A stretch of 25,869 nt of DNA from Haplosporangium gracile (GCA_015499985.1 JAAAUF010000606.1:1-25869); one strand, 5' to 3'. Counted from the stretch's first letter, positions 1 to 10,080 are shown. Translations and numbers: made by a program. Notes: generated by a model from the letters alone, not told the origin.

Positions 1-88
1 GGAGGCCAAGGAGAAGTTGTACACCTACGTCTCCTACGTTCCCGTCACCTCCTTCAAGGGCCTCGAGACCCAGGTTTGCGACGAGTAA
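1..88 (+). CDS. 3' end of an unrecognised protein-coding gene (partial)
   Basis: Reading from base 2, 28 codons stay open to a TAA at 86-88. The peptide runs from EAKEKLYTYVSYVPVTSF to GLETQVCDE. I do not recognise the family from so short a tail. Codon use is strongly biased to C- or G-ending codons (TAC, GTC, TCC, CCC, ACC, TTC, GGC, CTC, AAG). That bias is far stronger than in the other genes here and in fungi usually marks a highly expressed gene. The gene continues beyond the left edge. An AATAAA 100 bases past the stop and the start of AT-rich sequence support this being a true 3' end. The next gene, on the minus strand, converges on it. Confidence 0.7.
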   Translation, partial: EAKEKLYTYVSYVPVTSFKGLETQVCDE

Positions 89-722
89 ATTTTGTTTCCA
101 AGACATCTTTTAACTCAGCTCAACCATCCTTGATGTGTCTTTTGCAGAGGGAGTAAAAAGGAGTTCTGTACTTGTTCCTTTCTTTTTAATAAACTCTTCA
201 TCGGCTCAATTCGGTTCTGACCCAACCAACGATGTAGACAACCTCCACCATGCTGGTGAAGACTCTCTTCTTCTAATACGGAAGAAGAGGTCCTCCCGCA
301 TGTAAAAATATCACACATGGCTATTTGTTCTTATTGTCTATGGCAAAAATATAGGATGATTTGTTGAAAGAAGACTTTGGCACCTTTGCCTTGTCGCCTC
401 GGTCCAAGGTTCTTCAAGAACAACATTTTATTTGCTTGCAATGGAGAATTCATACAGTGTCGATGGTAGTGTTGTCTACATATCGTTCCTTTTTGTTTCG
501 TTTATGGCCTCGAATGTTGAGTGAGAAAAAGAAACGTGTGAAGAATGCAAAGCAAGGTAAGCAAGGCGGTAGTCAAGGTCGGATAGTGAAGATTGAAGGT
601 AAGTTGAGTAGTAGTAGAGCGAATGACAAACCAAGTATCAAAATAAAATAAAAATAAAAATACTATCGCATGCATTGTACATTATTTGTTTGCTCAAATC
701 CTTAAAATTATGATTATTATTA
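89..722. other. convergent 3' intergenic region, no gene seen
   Basis: This lies between two convergent genes. It contains short open frames with no recognisable protein, an AATAAA at 188-193 and an A-rich AAAAT-type tract at about 640-660. It most likely holds the 3' UTRs of the first gene and of the pseudouridine synthase. Confidence 0.5.
188..193 (+). other. putative polyadenylation signal AATAAA of the first gene
   Basis: AATAAA lies 100 bases after the stop codon at 86-88, a reasonable distance for a fungal 3' processing signal. Motif match only. Confidence 0.45.
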
Positions 723-2762
723 TCATGGACATGCTATGGACAGCTCAGGCACACTGGTATCTGTCCCCTGATGTAATGAAGGTGCCGTACAAGCAAGAAT
801 GGTCTCCTTAGCCCAATCGGGGAGCTCAGTCTCAAACATCCAATCCTTGGCCTGATATTTCCACGCATGCAGGTACATGATCCGCTTCTCCAGTTCCGGA
901 TCTGCTCTTGAAGGTAGCTGACAGATCGAGCAAAACTCTGCCTTCTGATGCTCGCTACTACCATTTCCTGCTTCAGCGTCGGTGGCGGTCTCAGAGTTGT
1001 TGTTCAGACTAGAAGTTGCCAGGGCATGGTCCAGTTCATCCTCAGCCTCAGTCCGTGCCAATAACTTCTTGACGAGCTCCTCTTCTGCCTCCATAGTAAT
1101 CCCTCCTTGTCCGTTACGTGCGCCCCAGATTTCGGTGTTGTGGTACAAGGGGTCGTTGGTGATTGGGTATCCGAGCCATTGCAGGTGAACGCGGATCTGA
1201 TGTGTCCTTCCTGTTACAGGTCGTGCCAGTACAATGGAGGTATCGGACTCGGGATCGTACTGGAGGCGCTCAAAGATAGTCAAACATGCCTTGCCGTCGG
1301 GTTGGACGGTGTTCAGCGTCAACTTAAAGGACGCCACATGGATCGGCTGATGGCACTCTGTCACTCCACTATTGATTTAAACGCAAAAAAGCTTTGGGTT
1401 AGCTCATATTCTTTTATCATATAAAAGTGTGCGCCACCAAAATAGTCAATGTAAACTCTTGTGACAATTCATACCTTGGGAACTCGCCCTTGACCTTGCA
1501 CACATATTCCTTCTTGATCTCGCATTTTTGCATCATCTTTTCAAACTCTCGAGCTTTCTTGACCGAAAGGGCGATAATCATTAGTCCTGAAGTAAGCCTA
1601 TCCAACCGATTGACAGCTAACGACGTGCAGAGAGGATCGCCGTCAGTATTATTGAACTTATTAATTATTACGTCGTCAAATTGAACCATGTGAGCGGTAA
1701 ACTTACGATAGAGCTCCTTGTACCCCTGTTCGGTCGACAGGATATGTAACACGGTATTGTGTCGGTAGCGTCCGCTTGGGTGAACAGGTATACTACTTGG
1801 CTTGTCAACAATAATAACGCCATCCACGTTTCGCACGACCTTAACAGGCAAGTTGGCGACCGGGGGTTCATGTCGATGAATATCGTGTGCAACAATGTCG
1901 CTGTTCTTAATGACATAGTCTTTATCCACTGTTTCTCCATTGATCTTGATTCTCCCGTCCTTGATAGCCCGCTCCTATAGTAAGCAACGTAAAAGACAAG
2001 AAAAAATACAGTTCCTGTCAGATCCTACTTGTTTGCGCTCAAGGACGTACATGGTGTTTATCTCCCAATAACATGGTCCTGAATGCCTCACTTGTGTAGG
2101 AAAAAATCCTGACTTACGTAAAAGGTGTTGTCCCGATCCCGAAATTCTGTGTTGAACACATCGATCAGCTTGCGGCCTAGCCACCTGCCCTTGGCGTATG
2201 TCTGGTACTTAAAGAAGTAAGGCTTGATCTTACGAAGATCTATATCAATCCAATGATGAATGGAATTTGTTAGCTGATACTTTTTGACTCACATACATAT
2301 ACACGAACGTAGTGTTCAATTGAACCACGCCAAAGCCTGCAAGCCAGAATTTGTTTCCGCGGTGAGTCACCTGCCATTGTCGAAGAAGTACTGTGCGTTC
2401 TTGAGATCCTCTTCTGGGTCGACGAGATCGATCCGCTTCTTTTGCTTCTTTGGAGGTTGTTCTCCTCCGTAATGACCATGCTTAGATTCCTTGTGACGCT
2501 TGGAGCCTTGATGGACACCGCCTTCCTCTGGTCTCTGCTGCTCGGAAGTATTGAGTGTATCAGCACTCAGGTCAATGGCCTCCCCTATCTTCTGTCCCTC
2601 TATCTTGTCGTTTCCTTGCAAGGACTCTGCGACGATAGGCGAAGAGGTGACTTGCGTCATGGTTGCATCAGTGCTTGGTGCATCAGTAGTAATGGGCTGT
2701 TGATCCTTGAGTGTTCCTGTGGGATCAGGACCTCCATGTCCTTGACGTGATGTGTCCTCCAT
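723..2762 (-). CDS. RluA-family tRNA pseudouridine synthase (RPUSD2/Rib2/Pus9 type)
   Basis: Spliced gene; my preferred exons are complement(723-1368, 1475-1616, 1707-1974, 2118-2239, 2375-2762), 521 aa. In order it shows a low-complexity, Lys-rich N-terminus; an S4-like segment ([19 protein letters not shown], then [16 protein letters not shown]) ending in the HRHEPPV signature; [15 protein letters not shown]; the catalytic motif [14 protein letters not shown], with its Asp near residue 265; [17 protein letters not shown]; and a C-terminal CxxC insert before MYLHAWKY. These match eukaryotic RluA enzymes that isomerise U32 in tRNA (yeast Pus8/Pus9). The 90-nt gap 1617-1706 is an in-frame intron: GTAAGT donor, TACTGAC branch site, and removal restores the family spacing before the catalytic Asp. 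The first junction is uncertain: either a 135-nt GC-AG intron (2240-2374), or a 44-nt microexon (2293-2336) giving 537 aa. The start ATG at 2762 is the first Met in the exon. No deaminase domain is visible, unlike S. cerevisiae Rib2. Confidence 0.9.
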
Positions 2763-3677
2763 TTCTGCAACTTTGTAGTCTTGTCTATGTTTGGTTGTAC
2801 ACTCTCCACAACTTTTTTTCTTTTGAAAAAGGATGCAGCATAACGGTCACTTTGTAAACACGTGACGGATTCGCATAGTCGCGTTCGTTCACACGAATCG
2901 GACGGATGCCAGATGGTTCCTAGAGCCAGGCGGGGTCGCCGGGTCCATGAATCCTTCCATTCGGCCCAGGCATACAGCCAACACGGAAGCAAATCGCTCA
3001 CTTGCTCTTATCTATCCTCTAGCTATCCTTCTCTTGTCCTCTGCTCCTTCTGAACATTGCCTAAAATATTCTCACCCTTTCAAGTGAGCACACTTTCCTT
3101 GAGTCTTGAGATTCAAAAAGGATAAAAACACAAATGGTAGTACAGACACTACTGAGTGTCATCAGCAAAAAGAGCGACAATGCGAATGCAAAAAAGCAGT
3201 AGAGGCAGCAAAAGCAATGACCAGCAATCGCAAGGCGTTAATGACTTCGATATGAGAAGAAGGAAAGACAGGACCCAAAATAATGCGAATCAAACAACCA
3301 GCCAAGCCAAGCCCACAAGTCACCGCGTTGATTTCTTCCGTCCTTTCCTTTTCTTTCCTTCCTTCTTTCCCTTCCTTCTGTATCCTGCAAGCGCCCTTTT
3401 TCCTCCACCTTCCTGTCCCCTCTGTCTGTCTGTCTGTCTGTCTGTCTGTGTGCCTTCCTTCTTACTCTTTCACACTCTTGCCTCTTTTACTTCATCCAAC
3501 CAACAACGCCTCCCCTCATTCTGCTCCAGCTCCTCCTCTTCTTCATCCCTGCTTCCTTCGTTCCTTCTTTCCTTCCTTTTTTTCTTCTCTTCCCGCCTTT
3601 ATCCTCCTCTATCCTCTCCTTCTGCACCTCTCATCTCCCTTCTCTCCAATCCTCACCTGCAAGCCACATTCGCCATC
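2763..3677. promoter_or_regulatory. divergent promoter between the pseudouridine synthase and LAMTOR1 genes
   Basis: This 915-bp gap separates two start codons facing away from each other. On the pseudouridine-synthase side it carries CACGTGAC (2859-2866) overlapping a forkhead-like GTAAACA (2854-2860), about 100 bp from that ATG. On the LAMTOR1 side, about 3330-3665 is almost pure pyrimidine on the plus strand, directly before the ATG, with a (TCTG)n run at 3421-3449. That looks like a CT-rich fungal core promoter and 5' leader. Open frames crossing it are compositional. Confidence 0.55.
3421..3449. repeat. (TCTG)n microsatellite, about 7 units
   Basis: Uninterrupted TCTG repeat inside the pyrimidine-rich leader of the LAMTOR1 gene. 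Confidence 0.9.
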
Positions 3678-5114
3678 ATGGGTTGCTGTGGAAGCAAGCA
3701 TACTAACCAGGAAGAGGTATACACCCAATCCAATTACACCAACAATAGCCTGCAACAACAACTCATTCATTGCATGCAACAAACAACCCGCAACCTGCAA
3801 CTACTATTACACCCCTATTACTCCTTCGAGGCTGAACTCGTGCAGTTCTTCGTTTCAGGAACAACAGTGCAGCTTTTTTTTACCTACAACTCCACACACT
3901 TTCTGACCGCTTTACCTCTCCCTCTCCCCTTATCCTTCTCTTTTTTCGTTTTGGCGGACGTGGATCTCGTCAAGGATACGAAAAAGCATCGTGCACGACT
4001 TGCGCCTTTTTCGACCAACCCGTGTCGACACCAACCACGATTATCCAGAAAAGTAGCTAACACTCACGCTTTTCCTTTTCTCTCTTTTTCAATTGAACTT
4101 GTATATCTGTCGCGTAGGAGGAGCAAACACGGCTCTTGGACCCAAGCAATGATGCACTTCGTTATGGGTACGTACTGTATATGTGCAGTCAATTTGTATA
4201 TCCTTCCTTTCATCATCAACAGGAAGCTGAGATGTCACCATTGCAAGAGTTGTTGGGATGGTTTAACATTACAAGTGACTACATACTTGGGTGCTGATCA
4301 TCATGGCGGAGTGAGGAGGAAGGAGCTAAGAAGGGGGTCGCAGCACAGGGGATGGCTAGAGCGAATGGACGGAGGGGATTGTGCGATGCGATAAAATGGT
4401 TGTGTCTTGCCTCGTTTGACATTTTGCGCGCTCTGCTCTGTGGTCGGACGAGAGCATACAGTGAATGTTGTTTGTACTGCAACCCTTGCTTCTTCTTTTT
4501 TTTTTTTTGCAGTGACCCTGGTCTTTCCTTCTCGTTGTTGTCTACTGAGGACAGCCGACACAATTCTATGAATTCGTTTTCTTCATTATTAAGTCTGAGC
4601 GGGAAAAAAAAATAGCTAGCCTTTGGTCCTATTGCATTAGTCAGGGTGAGGTTGTTGCTGTTGTGTTTTTGGAGGGAGTCGAGGTCTAGGCAGCCACACA
4701 GAATATGACAAACAACGACATTTGAGCGGGAAAAGAAATCAAAACGTTGAAGGGGGGGGGGAGCACTAAGGTTTCGCTTGGCGTTGGCTTTGGACTGGTA
4801 GGCAAGCACATCTCTCAAGCAAACCCTTTTTGTTTACAATGCGGTAATGAAGAGAGCGAAGAGCAAGGAAGAGAGAAAGAGTAGGGGCACTTGCCCCTTG
4901 TTAGAATGGATCTGGAGAAAGAGGAGAGAGGTTGTTTGTTTGTTTCTTTTGATACCTCAACGCTTTCCGCGTCGAAATGGTTGGCTCCTGGAAAAAGTAG
5001 GGAACGGGCGGGGGATTTGTTTGTTGTTGCTATTAGGGGATGAGGATGAGTGGTGTGCGGTTGCAATGCGTTGTGTTGCGTTCCGTTAGGGTGATGTCGA
5101 GCAAACTAGAGTGT

Positions 5115-5152
<38 letters not shown>

Positions 5153-6670
5153 CTAAAGATGTAGAAGGTCATTCACATCCCGTCTGTCTGCCAATGCCTG
5201 TTTGTCAAGGCCAGCCTGACTGACTGGCTTTTGAAAGTGTACTTACTTATGCTACATTCGCTGTCTGCATATTTGCAGAATGCTGACTGACCTTCCGTTC
5301 TGCATTGCGTTTTTTTCTCTACTATAGTCCCAACAGGATGGCTCATGCATCCTTTGGCGAGCAAAACCAAATACGAGAGACAGAATCACTTCAGAAGATT
5401 GTCGAAAGGACCGCAGGGTAAGTTAAACACAACCAACATGACCAATGCAAATTCATGACCATCCAACCCTATCCCTTTGACCACACATAGAGTTATCAGC
5501 AGCATGCTCATCATTCCTAGGTGCCCGATCCAAAGGGTACTCTCCCCCTTTTCGACATTTCTCTATCTTCTTTATCGCTCTTTCACACTCGGTCTCGTAT
5601 TCGTCCCTCTCCCTATTTTTTGCTTTTCTCCCTCTCTCTCTCTCTCTCTTTCTTGGTCAGCGTCATTTTTGTGCTTCTTGATGAGCTTGTTTGTTTCCTG
5701 TCCTGATCATGGAGCCCAGACACGACATGTCAAATGGTCAAGATTGCTCTCGGCCTGGCGGGTTGATAAATTTCAGTGTTTTTTTTTTCTCGCTCTCATC
5801 CTTTCTGTAATGGGTCTGTTCGAGTTGTGGATATCGTAAAGCACCCAATCGCTCTACAAGAGTTACATGGTTCGTCTTGAACCCATCGCCCTTTTTTTTC
5901 TCTCCTCTTTTTTTCAAGGTCCCTTCCTATCAGGCCACCTTTTATTTGGACCTAAATAGCCCTCTGCTCTAGCATGATTTTGGGTGTATGCACCTACAGT
6001 TTCAGCTGCAACCCTTGATCCGTTTCGCCTGCCTTGCCCTACACGACATCCCTATGCAGAAAATGATAACTCACACCAACGGATTTTTTTTTTATTTCGC
6101 CTTTTCAGAAACTTGATCGACATCCCCTCGACGCTCCAGGTCGAGAGGCTACAGCAGCAAGAGGCCCAGAGCCGGTCGAACGAGTACCTGAATGCACTAA
6201 ACACAGTCAAACTACCTGAGCAGACCATTCGCAAGTTGTATAGTATGACCTCAGTCATGGCAAACAATGGATCGGATTTGCAAACGAACGAGGTGCACGA
6301 GACGACGACAGCAGCGGCACCCAGAGAGCGGTCATCGACTTCATCGGGTAGCTCTTTCAAGGCACCCTCTGTGCGCGAAGTGTTGGCAGAAAAGACTGTT
6401 GATCCCAAAACTGTTGGTTGGGTAAGCACACACACACGTCCATACACGGATGGACAGAAGCAATGGAGATGTGGTTTTTTTTATTGGGCTGCACAGTAAT
6501 TACATGCGCTTTTTGTTTCTAACGGGCATGCTATTCTTCATTATATTTCTGTTTCGCGTTTCGTGTAGATGGCAAGCGCGATGGGTGAACTTCACCAGGC
6601 TACAGAGTCGATTGATGTCGAAGATGTCGGAGACCTCATTGTGACCCTATCACCGCCCACCGCGAAATAA
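3678..6670 (+). CDS. LAMTOR1: Ragulator/EGO complex membrane anchor LAMTOR1 (Meh1/Ego1-like)
   Basis: Join(3678-3716, 4118-4167, 5328-5417, 6109-6421, 6569-6670) gives 197 aa; human LAMTOR1 has 161. The protein starts MGCCGSK: Gly2 for N-myristoylation and Cys3/Cys4 for palmitoylation, which fix the protein to the lysosome or vacuole membrane. EEQTRLLDPSNDALRYG follows, the acidic/dileucine-like segment of this family. Then come LQKIVERTAGNLIDIPSTLQ, the LAMTOR1 signature helix, and a C-terminal VGDLIVTLS strand. All junctions are GT-AG with consistent phase (0, 2, 2, 0). In known systems the protein wraps the LAMTOR2/3 and 4/5 dimers and carries Rag GTPases to activate TORC1. Between the helix and the end lies a Ser/Thr-rich loop of about 60 residues absent from animals. 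Introns are long for a fungus (401, 1160, 691 and 147 nt). The exon chain rests on splice-site and family fit only. Confidence 0.88.
5115..5153. repeat. (AAC)13 microsatellite inside LAMTOR1 intron 2
   Basis: Thirteen perfect AAC units on the plus strand. It lies in the 1160-nt intron 4168-5327, so the repeat is not translated in the spliced model. Confidence 0.95.
5630..5650. repeat. (CT)n microsatellite inside LAMTOR1 intron 3
   Basis: CT dinucleotide run within a broader pyrimidine-rich tract of the 691-nt intron 5418-6108. Confidence 0.9.
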
Positions 6671-7387
6671 GCACTTTTTTTTTTGCATACACGCTCGTTT
6701 CATCACCCACTATCTCTTTCTACACGCGCACATACGCACCTTTACAATGTCTTCATACACACATTCTCTCTCGATCTCTCGCTCTTTCTTTTCTCCCTTT
6801 CGTTCTTTTCGCGTGTGCAGTCAGAGAAGTTATTTATCTCCTCTTCTCCTCTTCTCGACAAAAAATTGTTTTCATAACCTGTACATACATAGCACTTTCA
6901 AAAAACACACTCGACACAAAGACACATATGTACACAACCATAGGCAGACAGAAACACTAATGACTTGGGCTTCTTTATCTCCCTCCTTTTCCATCATGTT
7001 CCTTGGATACACAACAACAAAAATACAATAAAAACGGCAGCAAGATCTTTTTTCCACTGGATGTACGCTTTATGTATTACTCTTCTTTTGAGGGAGAGGA
7101 GTTAAAGAGTGAGGGAAGAGAAGTAAAGAGGAACTTTTGCCTCGCTAGTCCCTCACTTTGTTGTAGAAGCTTGTTTAAAGCACCCCGTTCAACGAGGAGG
7201 ATGGATGGATACGAAGTTCAAAGAAAAGTAAATAGTCGTAGATAAATATTTGTAGAAATAGAGGACGAATAAAAATGGCAGTACAAGATAATGAGCAATA
7301 GAAGACAGAGGAGAAAGGATGATGAAAGTGGAGATGGAGAAGATAGAAGGATCTTTTTGTTGTTGTTGTGGTAGCGTGTTGCTGTTC
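6671..7387. other. convergent 3' intergenic region, no gene seen
   Basis: Lies between the stop codons of LAMTOR1 (6670) and the minus-strand G-gamma gene (7388). It contains T-runs, a pyrimidine-rich part (6700-6870) and short frames without recognisable similarity. An AATAAA on the plus strand at 7027-7032 could end the LAMTOR1 transcript. I saw no convincing signal for the G-gamma transcript. Confidence 0.5.
7027..7032 (+). other. putative polyadenylation signal AATAAA of LAMTOR1
   Basis: AATAAA in the context ACAATAAAAACG, about 360 bases after the LAMTOR1 stop. Motif match only. Confidence 0.35.
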
Positions 7388-8851
7388 TTAGGAGATGGTG
7401 CAACATCCGGTGGCCTGTTTCGAGAAAGGGTCCGATGGTGGGTTGCCCCACAGGGTAGGAATCAGCAAGTCCTTGGTGCCCATCACGAACTTGATCAAAC
7501 TATTTTTTTTCGTTTTTCATGGGTGAAGGTTACAGGCAAGGCGAATGAGTGAACTGTAAACGCGAACTAAAACGAGAGATGACAATCCAAATTGAGCCTA
7601 TTCTTCCCACCATGATGACTGTGGTACGTACCTTTGAGAGGCCTCAGAGACAGAGATCCGGCGCATCTCAAGCTGTTCCTGCAATCGCTGATTATGCTCC
7701 AAAAACCTCTTCAACTTGATATCCGAGACACCGGAACTCGAAATCCCACTCATCCCGCCCATTCCACTCAGACCTCCAGTAACACTGCTGGTCACGGTGG
7801 TACCACTCCCGTTTCCTGTGAGGGTAGAAGAATTTGAGGTGGTTGCCGAGGAGGTCGAGCCGCCGCCCTTGCCGCTGCTCAGAGACGGGCTGCGAAGGAC
7901 ACCTCCGCTGGAGTTGTTTGTGGAAGAGTTGTTGAAGAGGTTAGAGTGGCCGTGGCCGCCGAGGTTGGGGGTTGTCATGGGCGAGGAAGTGGTTGTAGGA
8001 CTGGCCGACATGGTGATGGTTGTTGTAGGGATAGGATAGAGAGTACTGTTTGGTTTGATAGACTGAGCTGTCGCGATGGAATTGTTGTTGTTGTAGGTGG
8101 ATGGAAATTGCAATTGACCCTTGTTAACTACAGATGAATTTGATGTTGAAAAAGAGTTCTGTTGGATTTCGTTGTTGTTGTTCTTGGGAGGCTTGACAGA
8201 GATATGGATCAGCAAAAGTTGATGAGAAGCGTTGGTGAATGAAGCCGATGACGAGGAAGGTTCTTGCTCCTGGCTGGTGGCGGCGGCGACAAAGGAGAGT
8301 GGAGGCAGCGATGGCGAAGACGAGACTGAAGTTGATGCAGAATTGGATGCTGGAGAGGTTGCTCTGGATGTCAGAGAAGATGTGCTGCCGGTGAGTGTCT
8401 TTGATAAGTAGATTCCGTTAGTATTAGTAGAAGTAATGGTTGCGTCGTCTAGGGAAGGGGACGTAAAGGTGGTGGTGGGAAGAGCAGGAGGAGGAGGTGT
8501 TGATGTGGCAGTGGCAGTAGTAGCGGAGGAGGACTTGAAATTCTGTCCTTTCGCGGCAAAATTTGAAGAACTGGTCTGCAGATCGTGATGGTCATGTTGG
8601 GCCATAGAGGGACGCGTAGTGGTGGTTGAGGTGTCGTTGTTATTGTCATTGGTAGTTGTGGTCGTGATATCGGCAATCGACAGGGAATCAGATGAAGGTG
8701 GCGACAATTGAGGACGCGCCGCGGTGGTGGTGGTGGTGGTCAATGAAATATCGTGTTTTGAAGCCACAAAGACAGGATCGAATTTGGATACCAAGGATGA
8801 GAGCGTGGAAAGAGGAGTACCAAGGTGAGGAGGATTAGTATCTGTGCTCAT
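7388..8851 (-). CDS. heterotrimeric G-protein gamma subunit with very long low-complexity N-terminus
   Basis: Complement(7388-7499, 7632-8851), 443 aa. The C-terminal 67 residues are a clear GGL domain: KLKRFLEHNQRLQEQLEMRR, ISVSEASQ, an intron, then SLIKFVMGTKDLLIPTLWG and a DPF motif. It ends GCCTIS, a CaaX box (C440) predicted to be farnesylated, with Cys439 beside it for palmitoylation. Gamma subunits pair with G-beta and tether it to the plasma membrane (Ste18 in yeast). The intron 7500-7631 is GT-AG, and the join (phase 2) restores SEASQS. Residues 1-370 are Ser/Thr/Asn/Pro-rich with TTTTTT, NNNN and PPPP runs and no domain I know. Typical gamma subunits are 70-110 aa. I chose the ATG at 8851 (context CAACCATGA). 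The frame is open to a Met at 9067, but that stretch is pyrimidine-rich leader. Internal Mets at 7762 and 7753 would give ordinary 80- or 77-aa subunits. Confidence 0.9.
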
Positions 8852-9300
8852 GGTTGTATTGGATTGAATCGGCTCTGAGAATGGTGATGTAATGATCAAT
8901 GGAATCAACGGGGTCAACGGGGTCAACGAGGTCAACAGGTGAAGGAACGAGGGTCGAAAGAATAAGGTGAAAACGATGGTTGAAGCGAACAAAAAAGAAG
9001 GGTGCGAAGCAACAGGAGAAAGGTGAAAAGAAAATAATAGACTGTGACGAAGCGCTAGCAAGAACACATGGACACAGCACAGACCCTGAATGACTTGTTA
9101 GTGCTAGTGCCAACTGGCACAAAGAACAGGAGGACAGCCACCTGGGGAAGTAGAGAGCACACAGCATAATTGGTAGCCCATTCGCACGAAAATAATGAGT
9201 CGATAACTTTCTTTTTCTGACATGACGAATCCCACACACGGAAAGGAAAGAAAGGACGCTCGTTTCACTGAAAAGATTTCCTCGCTCCCGGGACATTAGC
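8852..9300 (-). promoter_or_regulatory. probable 5' leader/promoter of the G-gamma gene
   Basis: On the minus strand this is pyrimidine-rich directly upstream of the ATG, like the other genes here. At about 8904-8937 it has four tandem copies of a 9-nt unit (GTTGACCCC and variants on the minus strand). The open frame through it reads as hydrophobic Leu/Phe/Ser-rich sequence, typical of translated CT-rich leader. Confidence 0.4.
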
Positions 9301-10080
9301 ATCTGTCAGAGCCCCTCCAACACAAACAATGAGTGATACTGACGATAAAAAGGAATAACAAGAGGAGGCAGAGGTGGAGAATGAAGATGATGGAGGGCGA
9401 GCGATGGGAAGCGTGAAGGAGGTGGTTGAAGAAGGAGGAGGGGCACAATAGTCGTGTGTGTGCCTCCTTACGGAATGGAATATACGACAACAACCGGCCG
9501 GGATTTTGAGTTGCAGTGGCAGACTTACGATGGACTTGAGTGTTTATAGTCGGCTTTACGAGGATAGAAGGGGGCGACAGAGTAAGAAAGAATGAAAAAA
9601 GGGAAAATGAGAAGTAAGAAAGCGAATTGGAAGGTAAAGGGCTAAGGAAGGAAGGAAGTTAAGGAAGACCTGTTGATGAGAAAGAAGGCAAGATGATAAA
9701 GTGTGGCGGTTAGATATGGGGACGTGTGGAGTTTCAAGAGGAAAGCAAAAGAAGGAATGGATGGATGGATTGAACGGAAAAAAAGGAAAAGTAAAAACAA
9801 GGGGAGAAAGGGTAATAGGTGTTGGCGTCAAGCAGGGGGGCAGAGAAGAGGAGGACGAGAGTCAACAAAAGGAGTGGACACCATTAAGAAGAGACAAAGG
9901 TAATAATGAAAAGACCATTTTTTGACAGGGCAATGGGGCAGGTCAATAAGCCATCGCTGATGGTTGGTTGCTGCTGGTTGCCGGGAAGGGAGAAAGGGGT
10001 GTTCATGTTGTTTACTGGAAATACTTGCATGAAAAAGCTCTTTCTCGCGCCTTTTTTCACTCAAACGCCTTCTTCTCTTA

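Noticed and set aside
3156..4394. 412-codon plus-strand open frame covering the LAMTOR1 leader, exon 1, intron 1 and exon 2
   Set aside because: It starts in promoter DNA, is Ser/Phe/Leu/Pro monotony from CT-rich sequence, and runs through a clear GT-AG intron. The MGCC start at 3678 explains the locus.
5115..5153. (AAC)13 as a poly-Asn/Gln/Thr coding tract
   Set aside because: It sits inside a LAMTOR1 intron, flanked by stops, with no exon signals around it.
8852..9067. Extension of the G-gamma frame to a Met at 9067, giving a hydrophobic N-terminus that looks like a signal peptide
   Set aside because: The 72 extra residues come from pyrimidine-rich leader and a 9-nt tandem repeat (LTPLTPLIPL). 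A signal peptide makes no sense for a cytosolic, prenylated gamma subunit.
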